DNA of 64,000 nt from Moraxella macacae 0408225 (GCF_000320365.1 NZ_ANIN01000002.1:186001-250000), one strand, 5' to 3'; shown: positions 27,217 through 37,125, counted from the stretch's first letter. The notes: generated from the sequence alone by a model not told the origin. Made by a program: numbers and translations.

Positions 27217-28216
27217 TTATAAACCAACCCTTATCAGCCTATTTGCAGGGGCGGGCGGTATGGATTTGGGCTTTATGCAAGCAGGTTTTGAGGTTATTCT
27301 TGCCAATGAATACGATAAAAAAATCTGGGCAACGTATGAATACAACCACCAAACGCCGCTATTAAAAGGAGATATTCGCCATTTTAATGCCGATGATTTC
27401 CCCAATTGCGATGGCATAATTGGCGGGCCGCCGTGCCAAAGCTGGAGCGAAGCTGGGGCATTGCGTGGCATTGACGACGCACGTGGGCAATTATTTTTTG
27501 ATTACATTCGCATTTTAACCGCCAAACAGCCTAAATTTTTTGTTGCTGAAAATGTTTCTGGCATGCTCGCCAAACGCCACAGCTTTGCGGTGCAAAATAT
27601 TTTGGCACAATTTGAACAGGCGGGCTACCAAGTATTTGTAAAAATGTTGGATGCGTATGATTTTGGCGTGGCACAAAATCGCAAACGCGTGTTTTATATT
27701 GGCTTTAGAAAAGATTTGGGTGTAAATGACTTTTTATTTCCTACGCCGCTAGAAAATAAATTGGTATTAAAAGATGTGATTTTTGATTTAAAAGACAATG
27801 CCATTTCTGCTTTGCCTAATAATAAAACCAATGGCGATAAATGTCAAATTGCCAATCATGAATATTTTATTGGCGGTTATTCGCCCATTTATATGAGCCG
27901 CAATCGCGTACGCGCGTGGCATGAGCCGTCATTTACCATTCAAGCCAGTGGCCGCCAAGCGCCGCAACATCCGAATGCGCCCAAAATGCAGCAAATAGAA
28001 CCTAATCGTTTTGAATTTGTGGGCGATGAAAGCAATTATCGGCGTTTATCGGTGCGCGAATGTGCCAGAATTCAAGGTTTTCCCGACGAGTTTATTTTTA
28101 TTTATGACAATTTGCAAGATGGTTATAAAATGATTGGCAATGCCGTGCCTGTGAATTTGGCTTATGCGATTGGGCGGCGGGTTTATGGGGTGCTTTTGGG
28201 TTTGGGTGAAAAATAA
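27209..28216 (+). CDS. DNA (cytosine-5) methyltransferase, M.HaeIII-like (predicted GGCC)
   Basis: A 335-residue C5-cytosine methylase with all usual motifs in order: [11 protein letters not shown] (I), GGPPCQSW with the catalytic Cys at about 76 (IV), AENVSGM (VI), [11 protein letters not shown] (VIII), [15 protein letters not shown] (IX) and [13 protein letters not shown] (X). The whole chain, including the target-recognition stretch [20 protein letters not shown] and IQASGRQ, resembles M.HaeIII as I recall it, so methylation of GGCC is predicted. Start is GTG 27209, overlapping topA. No HaeIII-type endonuclease gene is adjacent; the next gene belongs to another endonuclease family. Confidence 0.9.
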   Translation: MSNYKPTLISLFAGAGGMDLGFMQAGFEVILANEYDKKIWATYEYNHQTPLLKGDIRHFNADDFPNCDGIIGGPPCQSWSEAGALRGIDDARGQLFFDYIRILTAKQPKFFVAENVSGMLAKRHSFAVQNILAQFEQAGYQVFVKMLDAYDFGVAQNRKRVFYIGFRKDLGVNDFLFPTPLENKLVLKDVIFDLKDNAISALPNNKTNGDKCQIANHEYFIGGYSPIYMSRNRVRAWHEPSFTIQASGRQAPQHPNAPKMQQIEPNRFEFVGDESNYRRLSVRECARIQGFPDEFIFIYDNLQDGYKMIGNAVPVNLAYAIGRRVYGVLLGLGEK

Positions 28217-28229
28217 TAGGAATTATTTT

Positions 28230-29006
28230 ATGAGTAAATATAATTTGGATTTTATTAGTGATGATGATTTATACAATCATGTCAGAAATACGGTGTTTAA
28301 ATATCGTTTTAGCATTGATTTTAAAAAATTTAATAAAAATTTAATTGATCCAATTAAACTTACCTTTGATAGTGCGGTTTATCATGGTGGATTTGATGAT
28401 GTGATTTTAACTACAATTATTGAGAGTGAAATTCAGCGCCAAATGGATAAATCTAATACCAATCACATTGGTTATTTTCACCAAAATATTTTTAACTTTA
28501 TTGGCAAAAGTGATGGTTGGGTGGTGTCAAAAAAAGGTTTTGATATTGAAAATCATCAACGTCAAATTTATGTAGAGATGAAAAATAAACACAATACGAT
28601 GAACAGTTCATCATCGGCCAAAACTTATATGCGTATGCAGCATAAGATTTTGCAAGAACCGAAAGCAATTTGTATGCTTGTTGAGGTGATTGCTAAAAAC
28701 AGCCAAAATGTCGCATGGCAATGTTCGCTTGATAAACAAAGCGTGAAACACGATCAAATCCGCCGTGTGTCAATTGATAAGTTTTATGAAATTGTAACAG
28801 GCGATAGTTTGGCGTTTAAAAAATTATGCCAGATTTTGCCAAAGGTGCTTTTAGATGTTTTAAACAATGAGCAATTAAGTTTAATTGACAATCAAGTATT
28901 TAATGATATTAATAAACAAAAAATCAATCATTTATTGACTGGTTTATATGTGTTGGCTTTTAAAAAATATCAAGGTTTTGATGATTTTTCATTGGAGTTA
29001 TCGTGA
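28230..29006 (+). CDS. Type II restriction endonuclease, Eco47II family (predicted GGNCC)
   Basis: A 258-residue protein that resembles Eco47II-family endonucleases: KYNLDFISDDDLYNHV at the N-terminus, DKSNTNHIGYFHQNIF, GFDIENHQRQIYVEMKNKHNTMNSSSS (containing a probable catalytic Glu-x-Lys) and VSIDKFYEIVTGD. Characterised members such as Eco47II and Sau96I cut GGNCC. ATG 28230 is chosen, 13 bp after the first methylase. It is markedly AT-rich (one sampled line 22 % GC). The stop overlaps the start of the second methylase by 4 bp, the typical arrangement of a cognate pair. Confidence 0.85.
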   Translation: MSKYNLDFISDDDLYNHVRNTVFKYRFSIDFKKFNKNLIDPIKLTFDSAVYHGGFDDVILTTIIESEIQRQMDKSNTNHIGYFHQNIFNFIGKSDGWVVSKKGFDIENHQRQIYVEMKNKHNTMNSSSSAKTYMRMQHKILQEPKAICMLVEVIAKNSQNVAWQCSLDKQSVKHDQIRRVSIDKFYEIVTGDSLAFKKLCQILPKVLLDVLNNEQLSLIDNQVFNDINKQKINHLLTGLYVLAFKKYQGFDDFSLELS

Positions 29007-30091
29007 AAACTTTAGATTTATTTGCAGATATGGTTAACGATTTGCCACAAGAAAATTTTGTTAAAAAATTCACCAGTATTGAATTGTTTGCAGGGGCAGG
29101 TGGTTTGGCATTGGGCTTTGAAAAAGCAGGATTTGAAGTGGTTTTGTTGAATGAGTGTGATAAATACGCATGTCAAACTTTACGCCAAAATCGCCCAAAT
29201 TGGCATGTATTAGAGCAAGATGTGGCGGATGTGGATTTTCGCTCTTATCGCAATAAGGTGGATTTTTTGTCAGGCGGTTTTCCGTGCCAAGCGTTTTCTT
29301 ATGCAGGTAAGGGCGAGGGTTTTAATGATACGCGCGGTACGATGTTTTTTCAATTTGCCAGAGCAATTGATGAGGTGCGTCCTAAAGTTATTTTAGGCGA
29401 AAATGTTAAAGGATTGTTAACTCATGACAACGGCCGTACGCTTGCTATTATTCAACAAACTTTAACAGATTTGGGTTATGTGTTGATTGAACCAAAAGTG
29501 TTGAATGCGGTGAATTATCGCGTTCCTCAAAAACGTGAACGGGTTTTTATTGTAGGCATTCGTCAAGATTTGGCGGATAAAGCCAAGTTTTATTGGCCAC
29601 AAGCTCATCACCGCCCCATGACCATGACTGATGCATTAAAATGCGGTGAATTGTACGACAGCGATGTGCCAAAATCCGATGGACAGGCATACCCTGAACA
29701 TAAAAAAGCGGTGTTGGATTTAGTGCCACAAGGCGGCTGTTGGCGTGATTTACCCGATGAAATTGCACGTCAGTATATGAAAAAAAGCTATTTTTTGGGC
29801 GGTGGCAAAACAGGCATGGCAAGGCGTTTGGGCTGGCATGAGCCAAGTTTAACGCTAACGTGTTCGCCCGCCCAAAACCAAACCGAGCGTTGCCACCCTG
29901 ATGAAACTCGCCCCTTGACTGTGCGTGAATATGCACGCATTCAGACTTTTCCTGATGATTGGCAATTTGCAGGATCAATTAATCAGAAGTACAAACAAAT
30001 AGGCAACGCTGTGCCTGTGAATTTGGCTTATGCAATTGGGCTACAAATCCATAAAACGCTTTTAGATTTGTCAAAGGATTTTTTATGTTAA
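29003..30091 (+). CDS. DNA (cytosine-5) methyltransferase, cognate of the Eco47II-type endonuclease
   Basis: A 362-residue C5-cytosine methylase with ELFAGAGGLALGF (I), GGFPCQAFSYAGKG with Cys at about 95 (IV), GENVKGL (VI), QKRERVFIVG (VIII), RPLTVREYARIQTFPD (IX) and [13 protein letters not shown] (X). Start is GTG 29003 inside the endonuclease stop region (GTGA overlap), so the genes are translationally coupled. It presumably protects GGNCC sites; this is inferred from the partner, as I did not match its recognition domain directly. Its end overlaps the next gene by 7 bp. Confidence 0.88.
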   Translation: MKTLDLFADMVNDLPQENFVKKFTSIELFAGAGGLALGFEKAGFEVVLLNECDKYACQTLRQNRPNWHVLEQDVADVDFRSYRNKVDFLSGGFPCQAFSYAGKGEGFNDTRGTMFFQFARAIDEVRPKVILGENVKGLLTHDNGRTLAIIQQTLTDLGYVLIEPKVLNAVNYRVPQKRERVFIVGIRQDLADKAKFYWPQAHHRPMTMTDALKCGELYDSDVPKSDGQAYPEHKKAVLDLVPQGGCWRDLPDEIARQYMKKSYFLGGGKTGMARRLGWHEPSLTLTCSPAQNQTERCHPDETRPLTVREYARIQTFPDDWQFAGSINQKYKQIGNAVPVNLAYAIGLQIHKTLLDLSKDFLC

Positions 30092-30645
30092 CTAAACAAT
30101 CAGTTATTTGGTTTATGGGTGGATTAAGCATCATGCTTGCACTATCATCTTGCCAAAAAAATGAACAACATCAGCCCATTAATCAAGATAACACAAGCAC
30201 CACCAAACCTATAACCACTCAAACTGACAAGCTAAAAAAAATTGATTGGCAATTATTAGCCACCGATATCCCACCAGTTTCTGTAGAAAAATTTAACTAT
30301 CCATTTCAATTAGACAGCGAGCCTGTCAAAATTTATGCACAATCTTATCAATTAGACAACCAAACGGCACGACATCATATGACGGTTGGTATGGCGAGCA
30401 ATGAGCTTTTATCAAAACTGCTTGATCAGTTGGGTGAAAACTATGTATCACACGAAATGACCACCGACAAAAACCCAATTTTTGTTGTGCATACCACGCC
30501 AAATGTTGAACCGACACAAGGCAAATACATTTTTAGCGATCCATTTGCCAAAGGGCTAAGCATTGATGTTAAAATTGTAAATGATGGTATCAAAAAATCG
30601 TTGGCCGACTTGCACGAAATGGACAAAAAATTAACAAAAAACTAA
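30085..30645 (+). CDS. Putative lipoprotein of unknown function
   Basis: A 186-residue protein with a signal peptide ending in LSSC, a good lipobox with Cys at about 23. After it comes a 30-residue Gln/Asn/Thr-rich spacer. The rest is a soluble alpha-beta-like region without a motif I recognise. AAAGGA stands 7 bp before ATG 30085, inside the end of the second methylase gene. tsaD follows after 21 bp. Confidence 0.7.
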   Translation: MLTKQSVIWFMGGLSIMLALSSCQKNEQHQPINQDNTSTTKPITTQTDKLKKIDWQLLATDIPPVSVEKFNYPFQLDSEPVKIYAQSYQLDNQTARHHMTVGMASNELLSKLLDQLGENYVSHEMTTDKNPIFVVHTTPNVEPTQGKYIFSDPFAKGLSIDVKIVNDGIKKSLADLHEMDKKLTKN

Positions 30646-30666
30646 GAACAGCATGAAAGGAAAAGT

Positions 30667-31716
30667 ATGAAAGTATTGGGCTTAGAAACGTCTTGTGATG
30701 AAACGGGTTTGGCGATTTTTGACAGCAGTCAGCGTCATAATACCAACCAAGGTTTAATTGGACAGGTGCTGTATAGCCAAATTGAACTGCACGCTACTTA
30801 TGGGGGTGTTGTACCAGAATTGGCAAGTCGCGATCATATTCGCAAACTCATTCCTCTGTTAAATCAATTGCTTAACGAATGCCAATTGCAAAAAACCGAC
30901 ATTGATGCCGTCGCTTTTACCAAAGGCCCTGGACTTGTTGGAGCGTTGATGACAGGGGCGTTATTTGGGCGTTCGCTTGCTTTTGCCCTTGATATTCCAG
31001 CTGTTGGCGTACATCATATGGAGGGGCATTTGCTTGCTGTGCTGCTTGGACAAGATGCTCCTAAATTTCCGTTTGTTGGCTTGTTGGTATCTGGCGGACA
31101 TACCTTGTTGGTGGCGGTAAAAGGCGTTGGACAATACCAAATCTTAGGCGAAAGCATTGACGATGCGGTAGGAGAGTGTTTTGACAAAACTGCAAAAATG
31201 TTGGGACTTGCTTATCCAGGCGGGCCAAACATAGCCAAACTTGCCGAAACAGGCAACCCGCACGCTTTTGATTTGCCGCGCCCCATGCTTGGCAAAGGCT
31301 TGGATTTTTCTTTTAGCGGTATGAAAACTGCGGTGCATAATCTGATCAAAGACAATCCGACTGATATTGACAATCCCAATCACGCTCAAACCAGGGCGGA
31401 TATTGCTGCAGGTTTTCAATTTGCTGTGGTGGATACGCTTGCCAAAAAATGCGTAAAAGCCTTACAACACACAGGTTTTAGCCGTCTTGTCATTGCAGGG
31501 GGCGTAAGTGCCAACCTTGAGTTGCGCCAAATTTTGGCAAAACAATTGGCAAAAATTGGGGCAACCGTGCATTACGCTCCGCCTGCTTTGTGTACCGATA
31601 ACGGTGCGATGATTGCATTTGCAGGTTGGTGGCGTCTTCGCGCAGGGCAGTGCGATGATTTGGCGGTGAGTTGTTTGCCACGTTGGTCGATGTCAGATTT
31701 GGCAAAAGTCGATTAA
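30667..31716 (+). CDS. tsaD: tRNA N6-threonylcarbamoyladenosine transferase TsaD
   Basis: A 349-residue ASKHA-fold ATPase (337 in E. coli) that, with TsaB and TsaE, transfers threonylcarbamoyl to A37 of ANN-decoding tRNAs. Seen are [40 protein letters not shown], the metal-binding [24 protein letters not shown] and [13 protein letters not shown]. The start has GAAAGGAAAAG just upstream. Confidence 0.96.
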   Translation: MKVLGLETSCDETGLAIFDSSQRHNTNQGLIGQVLYSQIELHATYGGVVPELASRDHIRKLIPLLNQLLNECQLQKTDIDAVAFTKGPGLVGALMTGALFGRSLAFALDIPAVGVHHMEGHLLAVLLGQDAPKFPFVGLLVSGGHTLLVAVKGVGQYQILGESIDDAVGECFDKTAKMLGLAYPGGPNIAKLAETGNPHAFDLPRPMLGKGLDFSFSGMKTAVHNLIKDNPTDIDNPNHAQTRADIAAGFQFAVVDTLAKKCVKALQHTGFSRLVIAGGVSANLELRQILAKQLAKIGATVHYAPPALCTDNGAMIAFAGWWRLRAGQCDDLAVSCLPRWSMSDLAKVD

Positions 31717-31975
31717 ATTTCACAATTTTGTAAAAAAAATTAGCAAAATTTACGGAAAAAACTACAAAATATTACCAGTTTTTGCAAAAAACACTTATAC
31801 AAAACCCAAAAAACGCGTTAAAATAATGGGCAGTTTTTAAGTTTTGATAAAATTTATCAAGTTTCATTGGTTTTATCAAGCGTTTTTCATCGTTAGTTTT
31901 TCATCATGAATTTTTTTAATCACTAATTTTTTAATCATTAGTTTTTTAATTGCTAAATTGAAATAGGAACAGTAA

Positions 31976-32506
31976 ATGTCAAATGTAAAACAGCCAACTG
32001 TAGAACAATTGCCAAACAGCATTGACCCAGATTTAAATTTGGAAAAAGTCAAAGTAGAGTGCGAAGAATTGGTAAAAAAACAAGCCAAAATTTCAGCAGG
32101 GGTTGCAATTGTGCCTGTGCCCTTTTTTGATGTGGCCGTAGATGCAGGCTTGTTAACCAAATTATTGCCAGAAATTTCACAACGTTTTGGTTTGGCGGAC
32201 GATATCACCAAAAAAACCAACAACGAAAAAGAAAAAAACAGCTCAAGTTTTGAGCAATACAAAGATCGTGCTGTGGATTTTGCAGGTTTGGTGGCAACGC
32301 GTGCACTTGCCAAAAAAACTTTTCAAGGTTTTGGTAGTCGCATCATTACTAAGCAAGTTACCAAATTTGTACCGTTTGGTGGTCAGTTGGTTGCAGGGAC
32401 GATTGGTTATTTGATGTTCAAAAAAATTGCCAATGATCACATCGAAAAATGCTACCAAAATGCAAAAAAATTGCAACGAGAATATCATGAAAAAACGGTT
32501 AACTAA
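31976..32506 (+). CDS. DUF697-like membrane-associated protein
   Basis: A 176-residue protein. A charged N-terminus is followed by KKQAKISAGVAIVPVPFFDVAVDAGLLTKL, a hydrophobic hairpin typical of DUF697, a polar Lys/Glu stretch and a second hydrophobic part (ITKQVTKFVPFGGQLVAGTIGYLMFKK), then a charged tail. Other DUF697 proteins sit near or are fused to GTPases of the YcjX/Era-like type, none of which is here. Its upstream 259-bp gap repeats TTTTTTAATCA-like blocks and has a TTAAAATAAT -10 candidate near 31819. Function unknown. Confidence 0.6.
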   Translation: MSNVKQPTVEQLPNSIDPDLNLEKVKVECEELVKKQAKISAGVAIVPVPFFDVAVDAGLLTKLLPEISQRFGLADDITKKTNNEKEKNSSSFEQYKDRAVDFAGLVATRALAKKTFQGFGSRIITKQVTKFVPFGGQLVAGTIGYLMFKKIANDHIEKCYQNAKKLQREYHEKTVN

Positions 32507-32541
32507 TTGTTAAACAAAAACAGTTAACTAATTGTTAAACA
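32496..32541. repeat. 22-bp duplication after the DUF697-like gene
   Basis: GTTAACTAATTGTTAAACAAAA occurs twice in succession, the first copy overlapping the stop codon of the DUF697-like gene. Confidence 0.85.
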
Positions 32542-32558
32542 AAATAAAATATTTCGCT

Positions 32559-32588
32559 AAAGTTGGATAAACCTTTATCCAACTTTTT
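32559..32588 (+). terminator. Strong intrinsic terminator after the DUF697-like gene
   Basis: AAAGTTGGATAAA (32559-32571) and TTTATCCAACTTT (32574-32586) form a perfect 13-bp stem with a 2-base loop, followed by TT. The remaining sequence to 32753 holds no gene that I can see. Confidence 0.88.
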
Positions 32589-32750
32589 ATTGTGGAATAA
32601 ATTTACGCAAGTTTAGGCAAATCGCGTTTATTTGCTGATAAAATTGTGGCATAATACGGTTATATCAATAATGCAATTGGGGTTTTCGTGGGCTTGTTGG
32701 CATAGACTTTGTGAAAAGTTTAAAAAAATCAAACAAAACTGTCAAAATCT

Positions 32751-32759
32751 TGTTATAAT
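32751..32759 (+). promoter_or_regulatory. Extended -10 promoter candidate of the cytochrome c4 gene
   Basis: TGTTATAAT, a perfect extended -10, lies 85 bp before the ATG. No matching -35 at normal spacing was found. Confidence 0.45.
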
Positions 32760-32843
32760 AGCGAAATTATAACCTATTTTTTTGTGTTTAACGATGGTGT
32801 ATCTTTAAAGATTGCCAGAATCTTTTTTGTAGGAAGATGACCG

Positions 32844-33512
32844 ATGAAAAAAATTATCACTGCTGCCAGCCTTTTGATTGCTAGCGTAAGCGGTTGGACG
32901 GCTGTTGCTGTGCCAAAATACGATATTCAAAAAGGCAAAGTGATTGCCGAAACGGTATGTGCTGCTTGTCATGGGGCAAATGGCGTGAGTGCTGTGCCTG
33001 CGCAACCAAATTTGGGCGGCCAAGGCGTAAAATATCTGTATAAACAATTGGTTGCATTTAAAAACGGCGATCGTGCCAATGCGATCATGAAATCTTACGC
33101 ATCTCAATTAAGCGATCAGGATATGGCAAATGTGGCCGGTTATTTTGCCAGTCAACCACGCTGGAGTGTTGGTTATGCCAATCCTGCAACGGCTGATCAA
33201 GCTCAAAAATTATACTTCGGTGGTGATAGCAAACGCGGTGTCATTCCGTGTTCTGGCTGTCATGGTGGTAAAGGCAATGGCAACCAATGGGCGGCCTTTC
33301 CGCGTTTGGGAGGGCAACACCCAGAATATATCGCAACGCAGTTAAAACTATTTCGTGCAGCAGGTCGTGAAGATGAAATTGCCGATCCCACTCAATCACG
33401 CACCAATGACGCTGCCAAACAAGGTGAAAAAGGCATGATGCAAGTGGTTGCCGCCAAATTATCAGACAATGATATTAAAATTTTGTCCGATTTTATCGGT
33501 GCATTGCACTAG
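32844..33512 (+). CDS. Cytochrome c4, dihaem periplasmic electron carrier
   Basis: A 222-residue secreted protein with a Sec signal peptide (KKIITAASLLIASVSGWTAVAV). Two cytochrome c domains each carry one haem-binding motif: CAACH near residue 45 and CSGCH near 140. The repeated layout and length fit cytochrome c4, which hands electrons from the bc1 complex to terminal oxidases. AGGAAG precedes ATG 32844. The gene is flanked by terminators on both sides, so it is monocistronic. Confidence 0.9.
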   Translation: MKKIITAASLLIASVSGWTAVAVPKYDIQKGKVIAETVCAACHGANGVSAVPAQPNLGGQGVKYLYKQLVAFKNGDRANAIMKSYASQLSDQDMANVAGYFASQPRWSVGYANPATADQAQKLYFGGDSKRGVIPCSGCHGGKGNGNQWAAFPRLGGQHPEYIATQLKLFRAAGREDEIADPTQSRTNDAAKQGEKGMMQVVAAKLSDNDIKILSDFIGALH

Positions 33513-33571
33513 TTTTCTAAGTGCACTCATTTTTCTAAGTGCACTCATTTTCTTAAGTGTATTAACTTTTT
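33513..33571. repeat. 17-bp tandem repeat after the cytochrome c4 gene
   Basis: TTTTCTAAGTGCACTCA occurs twice starting at the stop codon region, with a third diverged copy (TTTTCTTAAGTGTATTA). Confidence 0.88.
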
Positions 33572-33633
33572 TAATTACGCCAATTTTTTAAACTTCCTAA
33601 TTTTTTAAACCTTTCAAACAGTTTTAACAAAAC

Positions 33634-33660
33634 AGCCAAATTGTCATGATTTGGCTTTTT
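33634..33660 (+). terminator. Intrinsic terminator of the cytochrome c4 gene
   Basis: AGCCAAAT (33634-33641) pairs with ATTTGGCT (33649-33656), followed by a run of T. Confidence 0.85.
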
Positions 33661-33670
33661 TGTTGCACGA

Positions 33671-33710
33671 TTGTCATTATTTGTTCATCATTTTGTCATC
33701 ATTTTGTCAT
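33671..33710 (+). promoter_or_regulatory. Four-repeat Pho box upstream of pstS
   Basis: 7-mers TTGTCAT, TGTTCAT, TTGTCAT and TTGTCAT begin at 33671, 33682, 33693 and 33704, an exact 11-bp period with 4-bp AT spacers. This equals the PhoB-site layout (CTGTCAT, 4 bp, CTGTCAT) repeated to give two or three overlapping sites. It lies about 95 bp before the pstS start, with a CATTATATAA -10-like sequence just downstream. Induction of the operon under phosphate limitation by PhoB is inferred. Confidence 0.85.
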
Positions 33711-33804
33711 ATTCAAATGGCATTATATAAAAACCAAAAACGAAGCGTAAAAAGCAACAAAAGTAAGCAACACATGGTTTTTAACATTCAAAATAGGTGA
33801 TGAT

Positions 33805-34959
33805 ATGAAATATTTCTATAGCAACAAATTTTACCGCAACAAATTCACGGTTAGCACATTGCTGCTAAGCATGTTGGCATTGAATGCTTGTTCTGACAAT
33901 CAATCAAATGCCAATCAGGCTACTCAACCAAATCAAGCCAGTAGTGCAATTAAAGCCGATTCAGAAAATGTTACCAATGCAATTTTGGGAGCGGGGGCGT
34001 CGTTTCCACAGCCAATTTATGCCAAATGGTCGGCTGATTTTAAAAACGCAACAGGCGGACAGGTGAATTATCAATCCATTGGTTCATCAGCAGGGGTTAA
34101 GCAAATTATAGCAAACACGGTGGATTTTGGAGCAACAGATGCGCCGTTAACCAAGGCGGAGCAGGATAAAGAAGGCTTAATCCAGTTTCCAACGGTTATT
34201 GGCGGTGTTGTGCCTATTGTGAATGTAGACGGCGTAACAGCAGGGCAGTTAAAACTTGATGGAGCAACGCTTGCCAATATTTATCTGGGTAAAATCAAAC
34301 AGTGGAATGATCCTGCAATTGTGGCATTAAATCCAAATTTGACTTTGCCAAATAGCAACATTATCACCGTGTTTCGTTCAGATGGTTCTGGCACAACCTT
34401 TAATTTTACCCATTATTTGTCAGCCGTTTCAAAAGATTGGCAAACAAAAGTTGGTGCAAATAAAACCATTAAATGGCCAACCGCCCAAACAGGCGTAGGT
34501 GCAAAAGGCAATGAAGGCGTGGCAAGCAATGTTGCGCGGGCAAAAAATGCAATTGGCTATGTGGAATATGCCTATGCCAAACAAAACAACATGGCATACG
34601 TTTCGCTAAAAAATCAAGCAGGCAATTTTGTGCAGCCGTCGATCGAAAGTTTTGCAGCCGCAGGTGATATCAACTGGTCAGCAGATGACGGCTTTAATGT
34701 TGTGCTAACCAACCAAGCAGCTGTGCAAGCATGGCCAATCTCAGCGGCTACGTTTATTTTGGTGCATAAACAACCAAAAAACCCTGAAAAAGTGAAAAAT
34801 GTACTGGCGTTTTTTGATTGGGCTTATCAAAAGGGTGATGATAGTGCAAAAAGTTTGGATTTTGTGCCCTTTTCTACACAAAGCAAACAAACTTTCCGTC
34901 AAAGTTGGCAACAAGTGGTCGATAGTGATAATAAACCACTGTACACAATCAATCCATAA
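33805..34959 (+). CDS. pstS: Phosphate-binding protein PstS
   Basis: A 384-residue phosphate-capture protein. The signal peptide ends in LNAC, so it is a predicted lipoprotein, unlike soluble E. coli PstS. After a Gln/Asn-rich spacer come ILGAGASFPQPIYAKW, YQSIGSSAGVKQI, DFGATDAPL, FRSDGSGTTFNFTHYL and the GVGAKGNEGVA loop, all typical. First gene of the pstSCAB operon; the Pho box lies upstream. Confidence 0.95.
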   Translation: MKYFYSNKFYRNKFTVSTLLLSMLALNACSDNQSNANQATQPNQASSAIKADSENVTNAILGAGASFPQPIYAKWSADFKNATGGQVNYQSIGSSAGVKQIIANTVDFGATDAPLTKAEQDKEGLIQFPTVIGGVVPIVNVDGVTAGQLKLDGATLANIYLGKIKQWNDPAIVALNPNLTLPNSNIITVFRSDGSGTTFNFTHYLSAVSKDWQTKVGANKTIKWPTAQTGVGAKGNEGVASNVARAKNAIGYVEYAYAKQNNMAYVSLKNQAGNFVQPSIESFAAAGDINWSADDGFNVVLTNQAAVQAWPISAATFILVHKQPKNPEKVKNVLAFFDWAYQKGDDSAKSLDFVPFSTQSKQTFRQSWQQVVDSDNKPLYTINP

Positions 34960-34975
34960 ATTTTTTAACAATTTA

Positions 34976-35066
34976 TAATAGTTCATATTAAAAAAAATTA
35001 ATTCATATTAAAAAAATTAATTAATGTTAAAGATTGGTGTTAAAAACTGGTGTTAAAGATTATTGA
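34976..35066. repeat. Overlapping tandem duplications between pstS and pstC
   Basis: AATTCATATTAAAAAAA occurs twice, followed by three copies of (A)GGTGTTAAA(G/A)A(T/C)T. They fill the gap down to the pstC Shine-Dalgarno. Confidence 0.8.
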
Positions 35067-35082
35067 TAAAAAGGCGGTTTAT

Positions 35083-36036
35083 ATGTCAAATTTATCATCA
35101 CAACTGGCAAAACAACAGCGTTTGGATTGGCTATTTGTCAATGCGACACGTTTGTTTGCATGGTTTGTGTTGTTGTTATTGAGTGGAATTTTGCTATCGC
35201 TGTTTGTTGGAGCGTGGCCGAGCATGCGTCAGTTTGGACTTGGATTTTATAGCACGCAAGATTGGAATGTGGGTACTTTTGAATTTGGAGCACTTGCACC
35301 GATTTATGGCACACTGGTTACATCATTGTTGGCAATTTTTATTGCCATACCGATAAGTTTTGGCATAGCGATGTTTTTAACCGAGCTTTGTCCAAATTGG
35401 CTAAAACGTCCGCTTGGGGTTGTGGTTGAATTGTTGGCGGGTATTCCATCTATTATTTATGGCATGTGGGGATTTTTTGTGTTTGCACCTTGGTTTGCCA
35501 AACATGTTCAGTCGCCGTTGATTGATAAATTTGCCAATATTCCTGTGTTAAATCAACTGTTTACAGGTTCTGCGTTTGGCATTGGCTTGTTTACCGCCAG
35601 TTTGATTTTGGCAATTATGATTATTCCGTTTATTGCCTCGGTCATGCGAGATGTGTTTGGTGTTGTGCCAAATCTGCTTAAAGAGTCGGCGTATGGGCTT
35701 GGAGCAACGACGTGGGAGGTGATGTTTCATGTGGTGTTGCCTTATACCAAAACAGGCGTGGCAGGTGGGGTGATTTTGGGGCTTGGGCGAGCATTGGGCG
35801 AAACCATGGCGGTTACGTTTGTGATTGGCAATGCGTATAATATTAGTCCAAATTTGTTTCAATCTGGTGTGTCTATCACGTCCGCCCTTGCCAATGAATT
35901 TGCTGAGTCTGAGGGGTTGCATCAAGCATCGCTATTGCATTTGGGGCTGTTGTTGTTTGTGATTACTTTTATTGTGTTAATGATTTCAAAAATTATTTTA
36001 GTAAAACTGGATAAAAAAGCAGGGAGTCATGTATGA
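35083..36036 (+). CDS. pstC: Phosphate ABC transporter permease PstC
   Basis: A 317-residue inner-membrane permease with six hydrophobic segments (319 in E. coli). ATG 35083 is chosen because AAAAAGGCGG lies just before it; an in-frame ATG at 35050 has no such signal. The coupling loop EAXXXG-like segment [21 protein letters not shown] is present. Its stop overlaps the pstA start (ATGA). Confidence 0.93.
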   Translation: MSNLSSQLAKQQRLDWLFVNATRLFAWFVLLLLSGILLSLFVGAWPSMRQFGLGFYSTQDWNVGTFEFGALAPIYGTLVTSLLAIFIAIPISFGIAMFLTELCPNWLKRPLGVVVELLAGIPSIIYGMWGFFVFAPWFAKHVQSPLIDKFANIPVLNQLFTGSAFGIGLFTASLILAIMIIPFIASVMRDVFGVVPNLLKESAYGLGATTWEVMFHVVLPYTKTGVAGGVILGLGRALGETMAVTFVIGNAYNISPNLFQSGVSITSALANEFAESEGLHQASLLHLGLLLFVITFIVLMISKIILVKLDKKAGSHV

Positions 36037-37013
36037 ATCAGCGCAACCGTTTATCAAACCAAGCAAATTTATCAAACAAATCCTCACAAAAAGGCAGTGT
36101 TACCTTGCCTTTGTCGCAAACCTTATCCTGTCATGTAAAAGATTTTGAACCGGTGTCTTTGTCTAATAAAACCTTGTGCTTACCAACTTATCAAAAACGT
36201 AAAATCAAAAACCAACTAAGTTTATTGTTTGCAGGATTTGCGTTGGTGTTTGGTTTAAGTTTTTTGGTGTTGATTTTGTATAAACTGTTGGTGTCTGGTT
36301 TTGCAGCAATGTTAACCATGCCAATTTTTAGTGCCGATACGCCTGCGGGTATGGATATTGGCGGTTTACGCAATGCAATTGTTGGTTCGCTAATGATGAC
36401 AGGGCTTGCACTGGGGGTTGGCGTGCCAATTGGTATTATGGCGGGGGTTTATTTGGCAGAATTTGCTCAAGGCAGTTGGCTTGGTAAAACCACGCGGTTT
36501 ATGAATGATATTTTGTTATCCGCTCCGTCTATTATTATCGGTTTATTTGTGTTTACGTTGATGGTGCATGGACGCGGTTTTTCAGGTTGGGCGGGGGCAT
36601 GTGCACTTGCATTGATTGTCATTCCTATCGTGGTGCGAACCACAGAAAATATGCTAAACCTTGTGCCGGATACCTTGCGAGAGGCAACTTATGCCCTTGG
36701 TGCACCAAAGTGGAAACTGGTGGGTTATGTTACGCTGCGTTCTGCTAAGGCGGGAATTTTGACAGGCGTGCTGTTGGCATTTGCACGGATTTTTGGTGAA
36801 ACCGCACCGCTGTTATTTACCGCTATGAACAATCAATATTTTAGTCTAAATATGGGGGCACCGATGGCAAATTTACCCAATGCCATTTATCAATTGGCCC
36901 AGCAGCCTTATGAAAATGCGCAACAATTGGCATGGGCAGGGGCGTTGTTGGTTACCTTGGCAGTGCTTGGACTGAATATGTTGGCAAGGCTACTGGGAAA
37001 AGAGCGGTATTAA
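36033..37013 (+). CDS. pstA: Phosphate ABC transporter permease PstA
   Basis: A 326-residue permease (296 in E. coli) with a polar Ser/Gln/Asn-rich 60-residue N-terminal extension before the first membrane segment. The family loop [22 protein letters not shown] is present, as is [14 protein letters not shown]. It overlaps pstC by 4 bp, indicating translational coupling. Confidence 0.93.
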   Translation: MNQRNRLSNQANLSNKSSQKGSVTLPLSQTLSCHVKDFEPVSLSNKTLCLPTYQKRKIKNQLSLLFAGFALVFGLSFLVLILYKLLVSGFAAMLTMPIFSADTPAGMDIGGLRNAIVGSLMMTGLALGVGVPIGIMAGVYLAEFAQGSWLGKTTRFMNDILLSAPSIIIGLFVFTLMVHGRGFSGWAGACALALIVIPIVVRTTENMLNLVPDTLREATYALGAPKWKLVGYVTLRSAKAGILTGVLLAFARIFGETAPLLFTAMNNQYFSLNMGAPMANLPNAIYQLAQQPYENAQQLAWAGALLVTLAVLGLNMLARLLGKERY

Positions 37014-37068
37014 AAACCGATTTGGCTTAAGCACTTTAGCCTAAGCATTTAATCCAATCAATAAATTT

Positions 37069-37115
37069 AACAAAAAATTTAACAAAAAATTTAACAAAAA
37101 ATTTAACAAAAATCA
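37069..37115. repeat. 12-bp tandem repeat between pstA and pstB
   Basis: Four consecutive copies of AAATTTAACAAA (some with one extra or missing A) lie upstream of pstB. Confidence 0.92.
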
Positions 37116-37125
37116 AGGCAATCTT

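Noticed and set aside
27209-30091. A complete HaeIII-type restriction system
   Set aside because: Only the methylase is HaeIII-like; the endonuclease resembles the Eco47II family, so a GGCC endonuclease is not supported.
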